Assembly: GCF_021130785.1 (NCBI RefSeq)
Contig: NW_025776784.1
Span: forward strand, 62,001-126,000
Source of the DNA: Homalodisca vitripennis
Lineage: Eukaryota > Arthropoda > Insecta > Hemiptera > Cicadellidae
DNA length: 64,000 nt
Direction of reading: 5' to 3'
Under the pieces are notes generated by a model that made no database searches, was not told where the DNA came from, and saw nothing but the letters and a program-made list of their open reading frames with translations. A program made the translations under genes and the position numbers. Shown here in pieces: positions 1 through 13,462 of this stretch; the stretch's first letter is position 1, and the number at the start of each line of letters is the position of its first letter.

Positions 1-540
1 AGAATATTTATTATAAAACCATAAAAAGACCGGACGAAATCTCATAGATGATTTCATTTGTTGGGATTTATATTTAAAGTCACTTAGTGTAATTATATAG
101 CATCAATAATAGGTTAAAATAAATGATATACGTTAAAAACAATATTACAGTGAATAATTTGAATTTATGAATATCCAATTCATTTAAACTATGTTACATC
201 AGTAATGACAAATTATTTACACCAGTGAAAGGTAATAGGCATGTAAATAACAATACAAACGCAAACGCAAAGTAAGTATCGCATATATTAAGCTGAACAC
301 AATGTTAATTACTCAGTGTTCTGTCCTATTCAATGATCCCACATAATTTGTTGTAATTGCGGTGAATATTCATTGTCTATTCTGTGTTTGTATACTCAAC
401 AAATAGAGTAAAAACCGTTATTACACGTTGAATTGTTTTGTTATTTGTTATGAATCCTTGTTTGCTGAAACGTAAATTTTTAAAAATAATTTCAATACGA
501 TAAAAAAATACATATTGTGATAAATAGATGTATGCTGTTT

Positions 541-735
541 TATTGGCTGAGCGCTAGCGAAGCCTTTCAATTTTGGGGCTGGAATAATGTGTTTCTCTCA
601 GTTCAAACGGTATTTCGAGATTGCACTTACCTACTGACTTGAAATTTTGCTCAAGGTTCAGTTGTATGTAAGCAACATCGAGTTTGATAATGGTGCATGT
701 CACTTCATGAGATTTGGCTGGGCGTTGGTGAACAT
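541..735 (-). repeat. dispersed repeat, 'GCTAACGCTCAGCC' family, copy 1
   Basis: Read on the minus strand, this segment matches 8893-9072, 16869-17092, 26866-27085 and 52890-53062. Shared words are CAGCCAAATCTCAT, CATGCACCAT, ACTCGATGTTGC, a (T)AGAAATGAAGC-like stretch and a late CCAGCCCC. The family signature (CTAACGCTCAGCC and variants) occurs at both ends of this copy, at about 541-560 and 711-730, about 180 bp apart. It shows no coding capacity. The class is unknown; a non-autonomous transposon or SINE-like element is possible. Confidence 0.7.
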
Positions 736-1807
736 TTTGTATTTGATTAATGAGTAATCATGATGGCAAAAAGAAAATCGCATAATGCATAAATTGTCGA
801 ACACATTGAGTATAATCATATGAAATTTTTAACATTTGAAATAGTAGCTTAAATTATTCTCTTGCATGAAGAAGGAACAGGTTATACATAATCAGCATAT
901 TCCTAGGAGGAATTAGTAAGAATAGCACTGATTTTGAATTTCGTTGAGACGTTACCATATATAGATTTAAAGACATGAATTGCAACAAAACTAATAGTAA
1001 ACTTATCTCAGTATGCGTTACGACAGAGCAAATTAGTCAGCTCCCAGCAATAGGCAGAAGAGTCTTACAGACTCCCTCTCGGAGGCAGGCTTATAAGAAA
1101 TACGACAGTCAGGCACAATACACGTTAGAATAAAAGCCGAGCTTAAAGGTGTGAAAAGAATACACATTGAAATACATAACTGAAATCTGTATGATGGTAG
1201 TTATGTATTTTACTGTATTGTATGGAATATTATGTCTAAATCGGTTTCTGTTTAACTATAACTGTGTAGCTTATAAGGTTAAATATCAAATGTTTATCTT
1301 CGGAAAATTTTGAGCATTTTGAATGTTACTTTAAAGGAAGTTTAAATTTTGAAAACACATTATGCCTTGTTAAGAAATTCTAGAATGTAGGAGATCCCTC
1401 TGTAACTGAAATTAGTACAGGCGACACTTCTAATTATAGCTTTATGAACTTTTGGTTCTTTATCTGTTGATACGAACTCATAAGCTCCAAGTGTCGGAGG
1501 AAATAAAAAGACGATTCCACTACTCAGAGAACTCTTGGCGGTTCATTAATAAATGTAGAAGCCTTTCAGTTCATTTGTGTATGCACAACACTTTATCTCT
1601 GTGAAATGAAAGCTTTGTTTGCCCTCTATTATTTTACATTTTTCTTTATACAAATACATGGGGAGGAAGTTGGGTATTGTTTTCAGGCAACAATCATTTA
1701 GTTAGTTTGTATGTACTTGTACACGTGGTGTATCATACCACCCTTGCAGTATACCAATATGTATTTTGCAGGCGAAAAGTTAAACCTAACTGAACAAAAA
1801 GCCATAC

Positions 1808-1853
1808 TTGATCAAATAACCAAAAAGTTTAATTTTTTTAACTTTTTGATCAA
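1808..1853. repeat. small AT-rich hairpin
   Basis: TTGATCAA plus a following AAAAAGTT are mirrored by AACTTTTTGATCAA after a T-rich loop, with a short insertion in the left arm. It could form a hairpin of about 14 bp. No function is evident. Confidence 0.5.
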
Positions 1854-2143
1854 TTATTAAGTACAGCATGTTCCCGTAAACCCAGAGTAGATGATCAAAT
1901 TCTGAATCATTTAAAATATAAAAATGGGGCAAGTTGCACATAAATTTAAAAGATCCTTTCAGCAGACTATATTAAAGAGACTTTTAAAAATCTTTCTCTA
2001 TTTAATAATGATTAGTAAAAATTAGTAAACATATGTACAGATTTTATTTTAGTAACGAACAAACTAATATGCATGTTACTACATATACAATACACAGATA
2101 CACATACACATACAATAAACATACATGAATACAAAAAAAACAG

Positions 2144-2198
2144 ATACATAAATATATACTAGTATATTTATGTATATTACACCTATATGTAATATACA
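2144..2198. repeat. two adjacent AT-rich palindromes
   Basis: A near-perfect palindrome centred on ACTAGT (2144-2175) is followed directly by a second inverted repeat, GTATATTAC / GTAATATAC (2172-2198). Both could extrude as cruciforms. Such structures are frequent in AT-rich DNA. Confidence 0.45.
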
Positions 2199-5100
2199 TA
2201 GGTTTTATAGACGGTATAATCAGGTTTGTTTAGCAGATGGACGGTTATAGCTGTCTATGCTATAAAATATGTTCCGCACTTAATTAATTATAAAGATTCT
2301 TTTAAAAATATTTTTTCAATTTGTAAGTAAACGATGTTCTACAAACTCTTTTACAGGGTCTACAGATAATGTTCTCAAGAACTTGAAATGTAAGCATTGG
2401 TCAAGTTATGCATCATTGTAGAAGTTTTGTTGACCAAATTATTTGTAATAATTAATTATCTCTATCTATTTTAAAAATCGTTAGAAAAATGTGTAGAAAT
2501 TTGTATTTTTATGTTATTTTGTAACGAATAAACAAACTGTTGCATCAAAAATAAAATAAACACGAATTGTAGTAATAAAAATCTTTAAGCAATACCATAC
2601 ATAAATATATTATGAAATATCTTGATTATCTCTAAAAATGTAAATATTGTACAAAAATAAACTCTTAAAAACCAAAACTCATAAATAGAACGGCAGGTCA
2701 TTTTATACAATGTAAAATAGCCGACGAAAAACTGAATTCGAAATCATATTAAAGTGTTTATTATTTTTTCCTTTTATTATTAATTTGTAATTTTTGAATA
2801 TTTTCTATGTAGTCTTATATTTAACATTTTTAAATTGCGTAAAAGGAACATTTTATTATAACAACAATGAGCAATTTATTATTTTATAGGTATATAAAAT
2901 TAAAGACGCCACAACCGCAGGGATAAACTGTCGATGAAGTCATCGATAAAATGCTGGACACAGATAAACTATGTGTTATACAGAGAAAGTTTCTCAAAGG
3001 ATGTGATGTATTGGTCTAAAGCCAGCAATAAATCAACCTTTTGAAAAGTCACATATTCTCCATGTCAATATAAATAAACATTACGTGGGTACTCAAGTCT
3101 TCTTTATGTGTAATCAGTGAATAATTGTTCTTAATACATGTAGGAGTTCTTGTATTTGGATAATTTATTTATATTTATAATCTTAATCGTTTCAATTTGT
3201 TTCATTTTGATCATTTTATTGTTACAAAAACGACCTACTTACTATTTAGATTTAGTGCATTTCAGCTAAGTACATTTCTATTAAACTTCTCCAAGACTAA
3301 AATCTTAATAAGACTTATTCAAGTCTTCTAAACATAACGTAGTTATGGGTTTTTTCAACGGCTACGCTTTCAAGATGACTTCTAGTTTTTTTACTCTCCA
3401 CAGAGAATTTCTTTTCTAATTTCTAATTTTTCCCCACAGAGAGTATGACTTACGTGTAGTTCACTTTGAGATATCTTGGAAACCACGTGCTTAACTTTTT
3501 AACATGTATCCTGTAGTGTCTGTAAACGTCTAAGACCAGTCAAGACAACAGCATTGTTGTAAGTTATCTCTTCACAGGACGATGCAGTTTGTGGAGGCGT
3601 ATTCACGTAACATAATCTAACGTCCATAAAAATAAACATATTTTTGTAATATAATATGTTAATAAATATCAACTTAATGCAACAAGAATGGTTTTTGTGC
3701 CGGGTGTAATTGATTTATGTTTATCAATAGCAGTTTATAATGTAATTACTCTACTAATATAGAAAGAAAAAAAAATGTTTTCTCACTTAATTTCACACCA
3801 TCGAATATTTCTCTCGTAGATGAACTCAAATCTCTTTCAATCACATATCTTACCTTTACCCAAATAGACACTATGCAAACTAGGAAATTCTAATGAATCA
3901 GGAAATGCCTATCCGGTTTACTCACAAATTTTCATGAAATGAAATCCAAGGTTCCAAATAAAGGATAAATTCAAAACTGAATAACTAAATATAATGGTCT
4001 GACACGAAGAATTTAGAAGTTGTGTTGGTGTGGAAAGCGTACATTACTTTATAGGAATCAAAGTAAAATTCTGTTTAGAATACACTTTCATCTTCTTAAA
4101 TAGAAAGTATCCCTTCATTTGAAATGATATTTTACCGAGAAGACGCTAATTAGGTCGAGAATTTCTTTTGTTCGTTTCGGTCGTCTGTGAATTTATTATG
4201 AACACCTGGAATATATAAGCTCTAGGATCTTCAGAAATTCTACTACTAAAACTAATCAGGATGTACGAAGGCATGTCTTATGAAGTGAAAATATTACTTG
4301 AGTCAGGTAAGGACGAATACGGAGAACTGACTACCAGATTGAGGAATATAGTTTTTTTGGAGGCGACCTCTAAAATGCTTTTTATTTAAATTATTCATCA
4401 TTGGCTATCATCTAAGCACTAGAGCTTGAAAACTCTTGCCCAATGTAAAAATAAATTCTAGGATAAAAATAGTACGAGTATTGCAAAAACTCCAGAGAGG
4501 TATTTAAAGGAAACAAGGACCTTAATAATATTTCTATAAACCGCTTGCGCGGCATAATGAGGCAAGTACGTACATGGAACTAAGCTGTCACCAATATTAT
4601 AAATAACAAATTATCGTGATAATATAATAAATCACCACTGATGCACTCTCTGCTCTCGGCACGTTTTTGGTTTTAAGGGCGGAATAAATCTCTACACAGT
4701 TTCGTGGTTGAAGAGATGCGGGTTTAATACATGGGCCTTAGCACAAGTACGAGTTGACCTTATCTTGAGAACTATTAATCGTGGTGAAGGTGGAGTAGTG
4801 TGGGGAGGAGCGTTTCATTTGGAAAAATTAACACAACTCAGGGCATAGTTGTCAGTCATTCCCATTAGTGTAGTAATGGGCAAAAAATCCAACCTAAGAT
4901 TGCCAAATCGGTTTCTGGTTAAGAATGATAAAAACTTTAAGAGATTCAGCGGTTAAAAAAAGCGATCTAAAAATTATTATTTAAATTACGAGGAATTTTA
5001 GATAATTGAACCTAAATAAGACATTTTTTGCTGTTTTGTATCATACCCAAATAAAAACACACAGCTAAATACATGCAACATTTTAATTTTTTTGCGCTAT

Positions 5101-5605
5101 GTTCATGTTGTATAATATAACTTAAAACAATTTTTTAGTTTATAGAATATGACTTTGCGAAATGACAATAGCTAATTAATGTTTATTTAAGCAAAATGAC
5201 ATATCTATTTAAAGAAATAATCTTTGCCCTAAATATTTTTTCTGGCCTTGTTTAATTTTAGGGTAGTAATCATTTGGAATTTAATATTTGTGGTATGCAG
5301 CTAAGGAATATCAAAGAATAAGAAATATAGTACAGCAATTAATATTGCACAATTAAACACGTGTTTAAAAATGCTACTAACTCATACGAAGCACAAATAC
5401 ATAAACCACAAACTCATGTTGGAAGGACAAAACAGTTAAAACAATTTCGCTGTCGGTTTATGGCCAGAGTCACGTTGGCCGCTGCTTTGTTTCAATATTC
5501 AGCCCTTCACCAAGTACAAAGTGGCTTTATCTGGACAGGATCCCCGCTTATGTTTGGTTAATCTACTCGCAAGTCATCAACAAGAGAATCATTTCTAAGC
5601 TAAGC

Positions 5606-5608
<3 letters not shown>

Positions 5609-5669
<61 letters not shown>
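5609..5669. repeat. (TA)n microsatellite
   Basis: About 30 uninterrupted TA units. Unlike the tracts at 18992-19055 and 21314-21372, this one is not visibly split by a transposon. Confidence 0.95.
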
Positions 5670-5672
<3 letters not shown>

Positions 5673-6657
5673 TCATGCACTCTGAATTAACTGTAGGTTA
5701 ATATATTAAAATGCAGTTTAAGGATCACTGATAAGACAAGAAAACACGTCAATATTCTAAATTGAATTGACCAACATGCCTTTAGTGTTATGAGTACATT
5801 TTTCTGAGATAAAGATAGCGTCTATTTTTTCAAAGTTGAGATTTATTTGGTCAATCTTCCCTAATGCAGGATTATAAAGAAAAGGTTAATAATTTCAAAA
5901 TTCTATATCTATGAATACTTTGAATAGTTGAATTTTAAACAGATTTTTATTGGGGGTCGAGATAGTAAAATAATGTTCACAAACAAATTCGAAATAAACT
6001 CTTTTGAATAATTCGAAAGCCATTTTAAGCGAAAAAAAAAACAGTTTTAAAATTAATATTATATGCAGGAAGTCGTCCTCCAGAGGTTGTAATAGAAAAT
6101 TTAAAGGTCTGGGATGACTTCCACTTGCTGCTGCCAAGATCTCTAGTGCAATCTTGAAAAATATGTAGGCTACGCCAAAATCATGAAATGCTAATTAATT
6201 ACGGTAAAACCTATAAACATTTTAATGTTCGGTTAAGGGTTTATCTAAGAGCTTCTTATGGTTTTGAGATATCTCAGGATATTAACATAATATTTGAAAG
6301 TACGAAAATACGCTATTTGAATGTGTGTAGATACACTAAGATTTGTATTTAAACCTTAACTGTTTAGGTGTCAAATTTCAGATCACTTTTGGTAGTTAAG
6401 AAGATGGTAATAAATAACAACAATTAATAATAACTAATCGTTATTAGTGAGTCCAGAAGGCCACATTTTATATACTGTAGAAAATAAAGAACACGGGGGC
6501 TAATATAGACCCCTGTAGAAGCCAAATATTCAAATGTATGTAGCTTTTTTACTGAGGCCAAGGTGAACTTAAAATAATATTAAGGTAAGTCAAGTGAAGT
6601 GTGACAAAATAGATCTGTGTTGCGGTAAAGAGAATGCTGCAATGTGCGAAAACCTAC
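5670..6657. other. intergenic, nothing recognised
   Basis: AT-rich sequence between the (TA)n tract and the tRNA gene. The minus-strand open frame at 5895-6137 shows no domain and lies in AT-rich DNA, so it is not called. Confidence 0.5.
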
Positions 6658-6731
6658 GGCCCATTAGCTCAGTTGGTTAGAGCGTCGTGCTAATAACGCG
6701 AAGGTCGCGGGTTCGATCCCCTCATGGGCCA
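6658..6731 (+). tRNA. tRNA-Ile (anticodon AAU)
   Basis: This 74-nt gene folds as a full cloverleaf. The acceptor stem pairs GGCCCAT with ATGGGCC and is followed by discriminator A. The D arm is GCTC/GAGC around AGTTGGTTA. The anticodon stem pairs TCGTG with CGCGA around loop CTAATAA, giving anticodon AAT with T33. The T arm holds GGTTCGATCC, which is also the B box; TAGCTCAGTTGG supplies the A box. One T-stem position (C-T) is mismatched. CCA is not encoded and there is no intron, as expected of a nuclear tRNA-Ile(AAU). It is the only intact RNA gene I find in the window. Confidence 0.96.
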
Positions 6732-7183
6732 CTTACGTTTTTGTCACCTCTGTAACAACTGAACATTTAGATGTGGTCAGTTCATACTTATAATACTATA
6801 CTTATATTTTTTTAATTTTATTTTCACCTTCTAAAGAACCAATATTTGTAAGAAAAATTATTTACAATACAAAGTTAAAGAATGTTAATCTATTTAATAA
6901 CATAAAAGGCGGCTGTTGATTTGTTCATACAAAATTACATATGGTAGACATTTTTAGTTAATATAAGCAGTTATTAAGTAATATTTATAATTATCTAGTA
7001 TTTCAGCATATTTCCTGAGAATTTAAAATTTAGAATTTTAGAAAGTTTTCATGTATAATAAAATTATTTTAAGTATTAACGTGAAGAATTTATACATTAC
7101 GTAATACATTAACATTTTTATATCAGAACATTAACTACTAAATTGTATGGAAATAATCTATTTGTATTGCAGTAGATTGTAAA

Positions 7184-7291
7184 TAGTGGATCAATAGCTC
7201 GGAGACGGAAGAGACTTATAAAGCTTCGCTTGGCTGCCTGCCGTTCTAAGTATTCTCTCTTGGTTCTGTAATTTTTAGTTTTGATCCACTA
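7184..7291. repeat. 108-bp inverted-terminal-repeat unit
   Basis: Perfect 11-bp inverted ends, TAGTGGATCAA (7184-7194) and TTGATCCACTA (7281-7291), enclose a GC-richer core. The core is itself partly self-complementary (AGACGGAAGAGAC against a CTCTCTTGGTTCT-like stretch). It could be a minute MITE remnant or a structured RNA hairpin. No target-site duplication was identified. Confidence 0.4.
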
Positions 7292-7760
7292 TGCGTAGCC
7301 TACATTAAAGAATACTGTATATTTTATTGCATTAATGAGTTCATTATGATTTAATTGCATTCGACGTCATTAAATTTAGAAAGAAAAGAAAGGCACGATT
7401 TTCACTTCATTGGATTTCATTACAAACGCATGTTTACAAACAGGAAATTTAATTTTTAGATCTGTCTACTAAACACAATTGAAATCGGGTAGTTCTATCC
7501 AACCATTGTTAATTTACCTTCTTAAAATATAGTCAGTTATGCTTAGATACCCTATAAGACATTCACATAATTAAACTCTCATATTAATTAAATCTTCAAG
7601 TGATTTTAAACTGACAACGGAGTATAAAAAAATCCGACAGAAAGTAACGAAGTCTACCAACCGATCCAACGAAGTAACTTCATCACATGTGTTACAATGT
7701 TACATGCTACCGTTTCATATATCGTTCTCGGATTGTTATCCGACGTACAAATTTTGTTGA

Positions 7761-7812
7761 GATTTTCTCGTTGCCATCATGTTTATCCATAAGAGCAATG
7801 TACCAGAGATAT
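7761..7812 (+). repeat. dispersed repeat, partial copy
   Basis: TTCTCGTTGCCATCATG and the following TTTAYCCATAA-like stretch match the 5' part of the copies at 16869 and 26866. The rest of the repeat is absent here. Confidence 0.5.
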
Positions 7813-8892
7813 TTCTTGAACCAAGCCGAACTGTGTACAAGTTTCGCTTTTAGGATCTTTCTTTTAAAAATTAATTAATTAATTACATTGTAAGACAACA
7901 CCACATACACACACTGTATTGGAAAGTGTCAATTACGAACTAAAGTTTAACAAAATTTGTTTCATTTTTAGTTTCAATTAATTCTGAAATGGAGTACGTA
8001 AAATCACAATTATGTGGATGTCCTCCATTATGTAAGTAGATAAAACTTAATGGACCTTAAAACGAAAATAACATTAGTCATATTAAACCGAGGACGTGGT
8101 CTATGAAGGTACTACTCCCCGTTCATCGTACCGTCTATTGGTAAAACCAATAACAAAAAATTAAATAAGTACGAAATTCGCCTATAAAGAAATCTAGCCC
8201 TTTTTCTTGCCCGCAATAAGACAACAATTAAAATCTTCATTTTTGAGAGGAAAATCCTTTATTTGGCAAAGAGGAATATTTAATTTAAACGAACATTTAA
8301 TCTGAGGGTGTGCCGTACATCCTCCCTCTTGAAAAAAGCCCACCTAATCAGCTTTAACAGCAACCGGCGTTGAAGGGAGGGGAAGGATTTCAGTTGGAAT
8401 CACAATAAATGATGAAATACAGAAATACATGGCAAGGAATGGAAGTTAGATATACCGCCTGTATATAGGCGTGACGAGTTTTGACCTGATGTAGATTATG
8501 ACAAGTATGAGGAAACTCGATTTTGTAACTAATTTATTTTTTTATAAATAATGCAAGATGTAACGGACTTTTAAGTTTGAAGCGTACTTCAAAAATAAAA
8601 TATTTTATCTTAGACTCCATTAAATAAATCAGAAATAACGCACTAAAAGGATTATTTTGGTATAAAATACTAAAACTGTGTAAGCAACGTTATAGGTTGC
8701 TTAGATACAATTTCTCGTGTAAGTCTAATTTGCAAGGTAGGAGTACGATAAACCAAGTATTACGAAGTAGGCTTCGCCGCGGTTGTATCAGCAATTTTAA
8801 GTCTATAGCTTGTCATTAGGCTATTATGTGACATATACAAATGTCATATAATTGTAATGAGATGTTCACAGATTTATTAATTATGCAATTTT
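7813..8892. other. intergenic, nothing recognised
   Basis: No gene, tRNA or clear repeat is seen. A slightly GC-richer patch near 8310-8400 has no open frame or motif I recognise. Confidence 0.45.
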
Positions 8893-9072
8893 CTCGTTGA
8901 GACCATAGTAAACACCAGTGTAAATATGTTCGCTAACGCCTAGCCAAATTCCATCAAACATGCACCATCATCGAACTCGATGTTTGCCTTTATAGAAATG
9001 AAGCTTCTGGTAAAATTTGAATCATTTTTGTCAATTTATCTTTCGAGATATTGTGCGGGCAGATATACATAC
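8893..9072 (+). repeat. dispersed repeat, 'GCTAACGCTCAGCC' family, copy 2
   Basis: The sequence begins TTCTCGTTGAGACC, passes GTTCGCTAACGCCTAGCC, then CATGCACCATCATCGAAC and CGATGTTTGCC, and ends in GCGGGCAGATATACATAC. Its order matches the copy at 26866-27085. Confidence 0.7.
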
Positions 9073-9240
9073 ATAAAGAAATTAAATTTAAATTTCGAAT
9101 TATTGACTGAATAATTACTTTAACAATTAGAAAAAATCAAATTTAATTTGATTAGGCACAAAATGTCTGAACTATTTGATTTAAGTATTTTTGTATTACC
9201 AAAGCTCATTTACATTTAAATAAATTCAAAATTAATAATA

Positions 9241-10371
9241 CAGGGTGACCACCGGGAACCGGACGGTTTTTTAAATAAACATAAACCATTTACTTTTTAA
9301 CATAAAACTCATTTTATTACATATAAATGTTTGTAATTACATGCCATTTAAGAACAATGTTACTTATGGAATATAACGTCAAATAGATGGTGTCCATTTT
9401 CTTGAATGCAGGTTTCTAACCTTTTAAGAAAATCCACATGTACACGTTCGAGAAGCTCTTGATCAATTGCTGCCACTTTGGTCTTGATTGCATCCTTTAG
9501 CTCTGCCAAGGTGCGAGGTTTGTTGTTGCAGACTTGTGATTTGAGGTACCCCCACAAAAAAAGTCACAAGTCGTCAAGTCTGGTGACCTTGGGGGCCACT
9601 GGATGTCGCCGAAACGGGAAATGAGCCTTCCTGGAAACATCCGACGGACCACAGCCATTGACAAGCGAGCAGTATGCGGTTGTGGCGCCATCTTGTTGAA
9701 AATAAACGTGTTCATTTCTGTCTAGACATCTAGACAGGATTTTGCTTGTTAACTTCTCCATTTAAATTAAAATGTGCCTCATCACTCATAATGATTATTG
9801 TGCTGTCATTATCTTCGAGCAACACTTGCATGTGAACGGCGAAGTCCTCTCGCTGAGCGTAATCTCTTTCCTATAGCTTCTGAACAACACACATTTTATA
9901 GGGATGAAATTTTAACTCACTTTGCAAAATTTTTCGCACTGATTCACGCTTAAACCTTAGTTCACTTGCATGTCTTCTTGCTGAAACGACTTGGGCTCCG
10001 AATGAGGGCTAGTCTCACTCTCTCGACGTTTTCCGGCGTCCTTACGGTCTTCCTTGGGCCAGGAGATTTTTTCTTTAAACTGTCGTTCTCAGATTTTGAA
10101 CCCACCTGAGAATAGTATTGCGGGTAGGAACCGTACCATGGCGTCCAAGGTTGAAATGAGTGCGAAAAATCCGTTGTACCGTTGTAACAGATTCGCCATT
10201 TTGCACATACGCGTCGTATGCAAACATGCGATGCTCCACTGTCCCACTGCTCCATGGCTACTGAAATGGCATTGTATAGCGAAGTCATTCACCACACTCT
10301 CCCCCCTCTCCCATCTTGGCTGAGCGTGTACTAGCAATTCCAAAAACGTCCGGTTCCCGGCGGTCACCCTG
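9241..10371 (-). mobile_element. mariner-like DNA transposon, internally deleted
   Basis: The 1131-bp element is bounded by ~31-bp inverted repeats that begin CAGGGTGACC (9241-9271 and 10341-10371) and differ at two or so positions. A TA dinucleotide lies directly outside each end (9239-9240, 10372-10373), the target duplication expected for Tc1/mariner. It carries a broken transposase on the minus strand. Confidence 0.92.
9360..10288 (-). pseudogene. mariner-like transposase remnant
   Basis: Fragments in different frames give parts of a Tc1/mariner transposase in the right order. First comes an N-terminal helix-turn-helix region with SPGPRKTVRTPENVERVR. Then, read by hand in 9720-9960, the first catalytic block MSDEAHFNLNGEVNKQN. 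Then a jump to the second block YFQQDGA (about 9690), then WPPRSPDLTTCDFF (about 9560-9590), then the C-terminal stretch LLERVHVDFLKRLETCIQ. About 80 residues that normally separate the first two acidic blocks are missing. A frameshift follows QDGA and at least one stop lies in the linker. Counting across the repaired frames puts 41 residues between the second and third acidic residues. Such a copy cannot make transposase. Confidence 0.85.
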
Positions 10372-10373
10372 TA

Positions 10374-12119
10374 TAAATCTAAAAACTTTCATTGCTGCTA
10401 AAACATTGTAATATATATTAAATTACGAATAGGGTTTACTATAGGAACAGTATTTAAATTTTCTCTACTTATATTCTAGATTATTCAAGGTTATGACAAA
10501 AGTTGACATACATGTAAATTAAAGGCTTACTAGTTAATGTGAATCATTTCATGAATTATTTTACTCCAAAGAACGGATCGGAGCGAGTTGGCTAGTTAAA
10601 TTTCCCGACTGTTGATTATCGTGAAATATTGTCTCCATTATTATTCGCAGTAAACGAAGGTTCCACCCCAAACATAACGAGGGAGAGGGTTGGGCGGTTT
10701 TCGAATGAAAGGGAATTGTGTGGAGTCGATAATTGAGTTTGGGCCAGCGAGAGAGTCCTCTACTTGAATAATAACGGGCCTTTGAAACAATCGCTTATTC
10801 TGCAGAGATATTGTCCAGTACAGTCCAGGATGGCCGGTTATTGTATAGTCTTTATAATGAAACCGATGATAGTTGATATAAAGACATATTTACACTCACT
10901 GTTTGTGCATCAGTAAAATAGACAATATTCCATTTTGTTTCTATTTGTTTGTGTTCTTCGGGAAAAGTATCATTCTTTTTTAAATTATATAAAATTAACC
11001 ATATACCTTTCATTAGGAGATTGGATATTACTAATTCAAGTTCATTCTTGATCATAAAATATCATCCAAGAAGTGTAACGGACGTTTTCAGCAGAATTCC
11101 CTCCTTAAATAGACAATTTATGTCGAATTTTGTAATCTAAATGTTCACTCCGAACAGGCTAAGTGTGACGATTGTATTGCCAGATTGCCAGAGTTCGTTA
11201 CTGACGATGATTTAAAAGATTAACAGAGTTTCGGATATTATAAGAATGGAAGAAGTCCCTATTTTAAGATTTGGATAACTTTTTAAGGTAAGTGGAAAAA
11301 TTCTGTATACCCCCTTATAAAAGTCGAACGGTGGAAGCAACCATAATGGCGTCTGTTATGAGGTGTCTCTAGGTGCAGATACACTCTTAGGAGCTATGGT
11401 GTCAGCGGGTGGCAACATTAAAAGCTAAAATCTTGGATTTGGGTAGAACGTTTCAAATGGGGTCATCTGGCATCATTTTTAACTGTCTCATCCTCAGTAG
11501 AAAAATATAAAATATATGTAACGTATCTTTATTTTTTTACATCTTTAGTCTTACATTTTATCTAGTGTAAAGATTTCCGGTTAAAGTATATTAAATCAAC
11601 TTTAATAAAACAACAGAATTAACTTTTGTTTTCCTAAGAATAAAGCAGCTCAACATGATGTGCCTTATTAGCCAATACTTGTTTGACAAATTCTACCTAC
11701 ATCCAAGATGGTGGATGACGAGATAGTCATCGATGTCATCATAGATTCTAAAAATTGGCCCCCTACATGCGTACAGACCCCATACCAGGTATAATTGTAA
11801 TTCCTGTAACCGTCCTAAGTTTAAAGGGGTGTATCCAGAGTTTTGCCTTACCCTTTATATTCTCTATAACTGGCTTATAAAAAGTATACTTTAGAGCAAA
11901 GTGTTACTATTTTTCCATTTACTTTGCTTAGAGTATTTTTTATTTTACATGGTAGTTTTAAGGTTCATAACGTCAAGTATTTTCTGCGTTTAATGGACAC
12001 TTCTCTCTAATATATCTACGATTTCCTGGAATTAGCAACAATTGAGGTAAATATTAGGCGACAAGTGAGGTGGCATTGAGTTACGACGGTGGTGAGTGGA
12101 TAATATTACTGGCTTTCTA
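10374..12119. other. intergenic; GC-richer tract at about 10560-10830
   Basis: No gene is recognised. The tract 10560-10830 is visibly richer in G and C than its flanks, with GCGAGTTGGC, GGGAGAGGGTTGGGCGG and CCAGCGAGAGAG. It has no long open frame and could be a regulatory or conserved non-coding element. This is inference from composition only. Confidence 0.35.
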
Positions 12120-12300
12120 ATGGAGGTACCTATGAAACTAAAACAGAATCAGTCAGAAACAAATGACTGAGTACACAGAGTTTGCTTCTGAACATTATAA
12201 CCTCATCGGATGTGCAGGCACGTCCAGAAAATCCCACGTCTTCTCACTCAATTTGCGCAACTTTCAGATCTATACTGATGTTCAAACTGCGTAATAGCGG
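12120..12300. repeat. segmental duplication block D, unit 1
   Basis: GTACACAGAGTTTGCT, CATTATAACCTCATC, GATGTGCAG, CTCACTCAATTTGCG and CTGATGTTC occur here in the same order as at 24050-24245. It is the first block of a collinear series (D, A, B, C) repeated downstream. Confidence 0.75.
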
Positions 12301-13184
12301 TCGTGTGTTAGCAATTAACGCAATAGTTTCGTGTACATGAATAAGAAGAAACGAAGAACCTATTTACACAATGGATTGTAATGTTGATGTATAATGTATA
12401 TAATTACCTGAGAAAATAATTGTCTAAGTAGCTTTTACTCTATGTAAGTATTTATTTGTGACTTAAAAATAAATTGAGAACATACTATATGAATGTCCTT
12501 TATTATAAATTCATCTGTGGTCTATTCGGTTTAAAATGGAGATGTAAATGGGATAAATTTTATTTAAAAGTTAGTTTGAGGATTATGTGTATTATCACAC
12601 TTGAATGGAAACATGTTTCTGTTAAACACAGTTTAAATTTCCAGTTATAATAGTGTTAATAGAAAAAATTTACCAAGCAATATTACTTAAACAGAATAGT
12701 CTAACCCTTTTATGTGGTTTCCTCATTCGTTTCTAGAAGTAACATGGATAAATTAATTCGAATCTATAACATATTATGGGTTTTAGGGAAATAAGTTATT
12801 AGCTACACATCAGAAAACATGAAATAGAAATGAACGAGAAAAATGGAATAGAGAGATAACAGGAAAAATATGCACAGGAAATGTAACTTGTACCATTTAG
12901 CTAATTTACAGTTAAATAACTTTTAATAATAAACCCATATGGGTTCAAGATTGAATAATCAACGAGATATGATATATACATACATGGACTTATTTTATTA
13001 TATTTGTTTTTTGTGTACATGTACAGGTATATCGTATAACTTGGTATTGTTATTTGTCTGTAAGCAAGTTGCAGTATCAATATGTATCTACTGTTTAAAT
13101 TAAAACAAGAAATAACTAACGGTGGTACATGTTTCATGCTTTTATCATAACTGTAAACACAGAATAAAATATATTTAAAGGAAG

Positions 13185-13460
13185 GCCTAAAATACGAAAT
13201 CAGCTTGGCGTATTAAATTACTAATTAGCAGAGCTCTTTTGGCGGTCTCTTGTCAAAAGACATTCAAGAGCATCAATTTGCTTCCATTGAGAAACTGTTT
13301 ATGTCACCTCTTCGTGTCTCCCTTAATTTTCCTCATAATTTATCGAGTGTCTAAGGTAGTTTATAAATTTGTGACAATTAGTTTCATTGTTTGGCAACAT
13401 ATTATTAGTATTTCAACATTTTCCTCCAACAAAACATAATTTAATGGTTTATTGGACTAT
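13185..13460. repeat. segmental duplication block A, unit 1
   Basis: AATTACTAATTAGCA, GAGCTCTTTTGGCGGTC, GACATTCAA and TTCCTCATAA match the blocks at 18320-18600 and 25215-25570. This is the most diverged of the three. The open frame at 13239-13439 crosses it but is not conserved in the other two, so I do not call it coding. Confidence 0.8.
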
Positions 13461-13462
13461 AT

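Larger units (their letters stand above)
1..5608. other. AT-rich region without a recognisable gene
   Basis: I see no coding region with protein-like content in either strand. The stretch contains one copy of a dispersed repeat (541-735), a small hairpin (1808-1853) and two adjacent palindromes (2144-2198). The open frame at 5361-5561 has no recognisable domain and no splice context, so I treat it as chance. Confidence 0.6.

Noticed and set aside
10054..10367. Plus- and minus-strand frames overlapping the first mariner
   Set aside because: Shadows of the broken transposase or frames running into the inverted repeat.
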